Shown one piece after another: positions 62,701 through 64,000 of a stretch of DNA of 64,000 nt. Within the stretch, counting starts at the first letter, position 1. The number at the start of each line of letters is the position of its first letter. The stretch is taken from contig NZ_JAKNTA010000001.1 in NCBI RefSeq assembly GCF_022288725.1, positions 213,528 to 277,527 on the forward strand, in the 5' to 3' direction. The position numbers were made by a program, and so were the translations under genes. The notes beneath the pieces are model-generated. The model saw only the letters and a program-made list of their open reading frames with translations, did no database searches and was not told the origin of the DNA. Source of the DNA: Kitasatospora sp. A2-31 (GTDB lineage: Bacteria > Actinomycetota > Actinomycetes > Streptomycetales > Streptomycetaceae).

Positions 62701-62987
62701 ACTTCAGCCGGTCCGAGGGCAACACCATCGGCACCCTGCTGTACATCTCCGGCAAGATCGGCCAGGGCATCTCCAAGATCCTGCGGAAGCTGCCGCACTG
62801 GGCCGCCCGGGCCGCCGGCTACGTCCTGTGGGCGCTGTCCTACCTGATGAAGCGGATCGGCAAGCAGTTCCTCAAGGCCGCCAACAAGCGCGGCAGCCAC
62901 GGGGTGAAGTTCGTCTTCGGGATCTGGCGCTCCAGCCACTGGTGGGTGCCGGACCGCCCGATCTACCGGGTCAGCCCGCGGTACTGA
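56784..62987 (+). CDS. Secreted RHS/YD-repeat giant, polymorphic-toxin type
   Basis: 2067 residues. Signal (SRTAVALAVVLAAESAAVV); residues ~345-510 a DNRLRE carbohydrate-binding-like domain (LKLGNNGSG, VNTDITSLVQAWAANGKSNN); ~515-900 Fn3-like domains (DTTAPGATT); ~1070-1900 YD repeats (YDASGRVTTL, YDRWGNVSVV, YDRLGRLVSY, YDAYGRTTAL). The RHS core end is GVRLYDATTGRFLQTDPV followed by PNAYGYPVDPITMDDLTG. The variable C-terminal ~105 residues (from ~1963) contain hydrophobic helices (WAARAAGYVLWALSYLMKRI) and a basic aromatic end, a candidate toxin tip. GAGGAG precedes ATG. No immunity-like gene follows on this strand. Confidence 0.9.
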   Translation: MSRPNGDPRPRAGDAAPPVPSARRRRGVLSRTAVALAVVLAAESAAVVMTTGQAVAVTPEAPAPKPARAFGPAEAKDLATAHLKARLENRRIEVVDERTESTTTWINPDGTTTLDMASGPVRYKDKSGKLQPIDVDLAKQADGSVKAKGHPLNLALAGATPAAAASKFKAAGAPAGDAQAPATPLVSVDNGNGTSMSLSWRGALPAPTVDGTRARYADALTATDLVIESTRTGFEQFLELKDRSAVAANGSVTLTLDAAGLQARLNADNSVSFIDPRTGQEAGQLPAPMMWDAQVDERSGDRTHTAPVGLKVTQNGDAVDLTLTPDAAFLNDPRTKYPVTVDPAVNIGVGFDTFVQQGYATDVSSQTELKLGNNGSGQVARSFLQFPMAQIAGKQVTSGKLNLWNFHSWSCTAKSWEVWDTNSASTATRWTAQPTWNRKWATSTATKGYSSSCNDGWVNTDITSLVQAWAANGKSNNTLGIRATDETDPYGWKKFNSGNASSNTPYLSVTFNTAPGVSTLVSPADAALTGDSTPTLSAKATDPDGGNVALDFEVWASNGTAALQSGRTAMAASGSTFTWTPGTALPAGSYKWRSRSWDGTANSAWSAFRTFTVDTTAPGATTIASGDFPAGQWAGAPDANGDYSGNFTFTPPTGDVKDVQYKLDGGAWVTAATTGAPVTAKLTFKAGAHTVTAHTRDAAGNVSADRTYAFFAGKGSALVAPGAGERPARRTSLRAEGNSTYTGVRYQYRRGETDAWKDVPVANVTTTDGKPVAAWPFAAPGGKPAALNWNITDTLAENGPVDVRAVFTDGTATDATEPNTVTVDRNAGTAPETKVGPGEVNTLTGDLSLSATDAEGFGLSAERSFSSRRPLNGSAQEGQAAIFGPQWSSGTTAELTDADYSYVRQTSATSLSVVSADGSEVGFTATGAGGWKPEPGAEDLTLTGALSGSFTLKDTAGTTVTFAKVDPAATTWQASGSSLPSDNSTTSVVSEKVVAGGKTLARPRYVVAPTSATASANCAAVPSTAGCRVLEYVYADTTTATASAFGDTAGQVKQIRLWSTDPGASAATPVVVSQYAYDDQGRLREVWDPRISPALKTAYSYDASGRVTTLTEAGELPWTLEYGKAGNAATAGDGMLLAASRPTLKQGSKDVTDGTATTSMVYDVPLSGANAPYPLAPSDVAAWGQTDAPTDATAVLPPDAVPAGHDGKALGTAAYARASLTYTNASGREVNTATPGGGITTTEYNAYGSPVRTLSAENRILALATTGEGLAKLQALGIAGRSTADRAQLLSSASVFSADGKRLTEQYDPLQLVTLEHDLAASGSSPALTAGAEVAARAHTVTGYDEGRPAGAAVSDRATSSTVGARIDGYTADADTRTTATSYDWAQGLPTQSVQDPAGLKITTATGYDASGRVTSQSRPNSNGSDAATTVTAYYGATGTGACAGHPEWADLVCSTGPAAPIAGGGANPLQVPTKTYQYDRWGNVSVVTEVANGVTRTTTRSYDAAGRPVKVSVSGGTGTAVADTVLGYDPANGELATVANGKATITQGYDRLGRLVSYDDGAGATTTTEYDRLDRVVKKSDSVPSTTTYGYDTAKDPRGLPTSLTDSVAGTFTASYDVEGRLVSQTMPGGNTLTNTYDSRGIQTGKTYTSQAGTVLLADNADHTVHGQQAGRTQSDGNSTTSTYGYDSTGRLVRAADSTGLACATRSYAFDRSSNRTNRTVVTDDCDPATADAVTKSESHGYDTADRLTDAGYVYDAYGRTTALPKGTQLSYYVNDLVRSETLGDTRKTWDLDASGRLAVSTTETKGADGTWAVTDLSTNHFDGGNDSPAWQQDAAGRLTRHVQDLTGQLTAATGTDGGAILLLTNLHGDVSVQMSPDGTQDLAVYHYDEYGNVVDATGSTEYGWLGGSQRGSDSLSGLTLMGVRLYDATTGRFLQTDPVLEGSPNAYGYPVDPITMDDLTGMSWRKKWTAYFSRSEGNTIGTLLYISGKIGQGISKILRKLPHWAARAAGYVLWALSYLMKRIGKQFLKAANKRGSHGVKFVFGIWRSSHWWVPDRPIYRVSPRY

Positions 62988-63022
62988 GGCGCAGCCGACG
63001 GCCCGCCGAGGTGAGACGGGAA

Positions 63023-63052
63023 GGCCGGCCCGGGGTTCGCCCCGGGCCGGCC
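63023..63052 (+). terminator. 13-bp stem with TTCG tetraloop
   Basis: GGCCGGCCCGGGG (63023-63035) pairs exactly with 63040-63052 around TTCG, 36 nt after the RHS stop. Confidence 0.8.
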
Positions 63053-63106
63053 GCTTCGTGTTGCCCGCCCCGCTCCGCTCCGCCTGCTCGGCGTGCTCCG
63101 CCCGCC

Positions 63107-63168
63107 GCGCCCGTTCTCTCGCTCCGCCCGCTCCGCCGGCTGCGCCCGCTCTCTCACTCCGCCCGCTC
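63107..63168. repeat. 27-bp direct repeat, two copies, period 35
   Basis: GCGCCCG(T/C)TCTCTC followed by (G/A)CTCCGCCCGCTC at 63107-63133 and 63142-63168, between RHS and the nickel transporter. Confidence 0.7.
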
Positions 63169-63171
63169 GGG

Positions 63172-64000
63172 CTACTCGGCCTTCTCGGCCGCCGCGGCCA
63201 GCCCGGCCGACCACTTCTCCTCGACGTTGCCGAGCTTCCAGTAGGCGATCGCCGCCGCCCAGGTGAGCACGAAGAGGCCGACGATGGCGTAGCCGACGAA
63301 GTTGAGGTCGAGCTCGCCGATCCAGGCGACCGGGCCGCTGGTGACCTCCAGCTTCTCGCCGAGCAGGCCGATCAGCTCGATCGAGCCGATGACGAGGGCG
63401 ACCACCACGGAGAGCCCGGTCACGGTCAGGTTGTAGTAGATCTTGCGGACCGGCTTGGAGAACGCCCACTCGTAGGCGAAGTTCATGAACGAGCCGTCGA
63501 TGGTGTCCAGCAGGCTCATCCCCGCCGCGAACAGGACCGGCAGCACCAGCAGGGCGTACCAGGGCAGTTGGAACGCCGCCGCGCCGCCCGCCAGCACCAG
63601 CAGCGAGACCTCGGTGGCGGTGTCGAAGCCGAGCCCGAAGAGCAGGCCCACCGGGTACATGTGCCAGGACTTGGTGACGGCCCTGGTCACCCGCCCCAGG
63701 ATGCGGTTCATCAGGCCGCGCTTCTCCAGCTGCTCCTCCAGCTCGGCCTCGTCGAACTCGCCCTCGCGCATCTTGCGGAACACCCTGAGGATGCCGTTGA
63801 AGGCCCCCAGGTTGATCAGGCCGAGCGCGAGCAGGAACGTCCCGGAGACGGTGACGCCGATCAGGCCGGTCGCCTCGTGCAGGGTGGAGTCGTCGGCCTC
63901 CAGCTGCCCGGCGAGCGACTTGATGCCGAAGGCGAGCAGGGCGCAGAGGCCGAAGACGATGGAGGAGTGACCGAGCGAGAACCAGAAGCCGACCGACAGC
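63172..64000 (-). CDS. NiCoT nickel/cobalt transporter, 5' end outside window
   Basis: C-terminal ~275 residues. From the right edge inward the protein reads FSLGHSSIVF (NiCoT signature), several membrane helices, an acidic loop EGEFDEAELEEQLEKRG, then LFGLGFDTATEV, the LGxDTATE signature, and more helices. The RHAxDADHI signature should lie beyond 64000. Imports Ni2+ or Co2+ for urease, hydrogenase, superoxide dismutase or cobalamin. TAG stop at 63172-63174. Confidence 0.9.
   Translation of the reverse strand, partial: LSVGFWFSLGHSSIVFGLCALLAFGIKSLAGQLEADDSTLHEATGLIGVTVSGTFLLALGLINLGAFNGILRVFRKMREGEFDEAELEEQLEKRGLMNRILGRVTRAVTKSWHMYPVGLLFGLGFDTATEVSLLVLAGGAAAFQLPWYALLVLPVLFAAGMSLLDTIDGSFMNFAYEWAFSKPVRKIYYNLTVTGLSVVVALVIGSIELIGLLGEKLEVTSGPVAWIGELDLNFVGYAIVGLFVLTWAAAIAYWKLGNVEEKWSAGLAAAAEKAE

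Noticed and set aside
56787..62939. A 2050-codon open frame antisense to the RHS gene
   Set aside because: Composition-driven: G/C third positions remove stops on the opposite strand. It has no motifs, whereas the plus strand has clear RHS domains.
1..64000. tRNA, rRNA, replication origin or prophage genes
   Set aside because: No cloverleaf, rRNA motif, DnaA-box cluster, integrase or phage structural gene was recognised; a tRNA search program would settle the tRNA point.

Overview
The window comes from the chromosome of a high-GC actinomycete of the Streptomyces/Kitasatospora type. The evidence is the very strong G/C bias at third codon positions, which opens long false frames on every strand. 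GTG and TTG starts are frequent, and there are many Tat and lipoprotein signals and secreted hydrolases. RppA/P450 pigment genes and families such as SCO2400-like, DUF6571 and Fic-type toxin proteins are typical of the group. No rRNA, tRNA, CRISPR array, intact insertion sequence or replication origin was seen. Annotation is by reading alone; family names rest on recognised motifs, not on searches.

Layout. 1-8.2 kb: a WXG100-like protein end and a large DUF6571-like protein (type VII secretion flavour), a membrane-anchored protein, then an overlapping membrane protein/histidine kinase/response regulator operon. 8.2-14.3 kb: a Fic-type toxin/antitoxin pair, two ABC-F proteins, and a lipoprotein trypsin-like protease between them. 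14.3-20.8 kb: nitroreductase, acetyltransferase, aldo/keto reductase, a GDSL hydrolase, an odd zinc-finger SDR and a SCO2400-like protein. 20.8-27.5 kb: a gene-poor stretch with a three-repeat beta-trefoil-like protein and a transposase remnant, then a PI-PLC-like enzyme, a Ser/Thr kinase, a ferredoxin-NADP reductase and a VanZ-like protein. 27.8-30.9 kb: P450 + RppA + Nudix, a flaviolin-type pigment cluster. 31-44 kb: mostly housekeeping and conserved hypotheticals (Tex, APH-like, MDR oxidoreductase with divergent regulator, phosphatase, pentapeptide protein, DUF2079, GDSL, HxlR with divergent aminotransferase, YnfA). 44-49.4 kb: Tat-exported phosphatase, a CxxCxG protein, and a metal-efflux island (ferredoxin, P1B ATPase, divergent ArsR). 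49.5-54.5 kb: flavoprotein, secreted lipase/esterase, secreted nuclease. 54.8-63 kb: a TrmB/LuxR-like regulator, a small secreted peptide with three IGWD repeats, and a 2067-residue RHS protein. 63.2 kb to the end: a NiCoT nickel transporter, cut by the window.

The best candidate for an undescribed system is at 54.8-63 kb. A divergent regulator, a short exported peptide whose mature part is three spaced IGWD copies, a 42-bp two-layer dyad symmetry, and a secreted RHS toxin-like giant without an adjacent immunity gene lie side by side. A second theme is that at least nine genes have a -10-like hexamer 6-8 nt before the ATG and no Shine-Dalgarno sequence, suggesting leaderless transcripts. Several convergent pairs are separated by perfect 12-19 bp stem-loops, likely bidirectional terminators.
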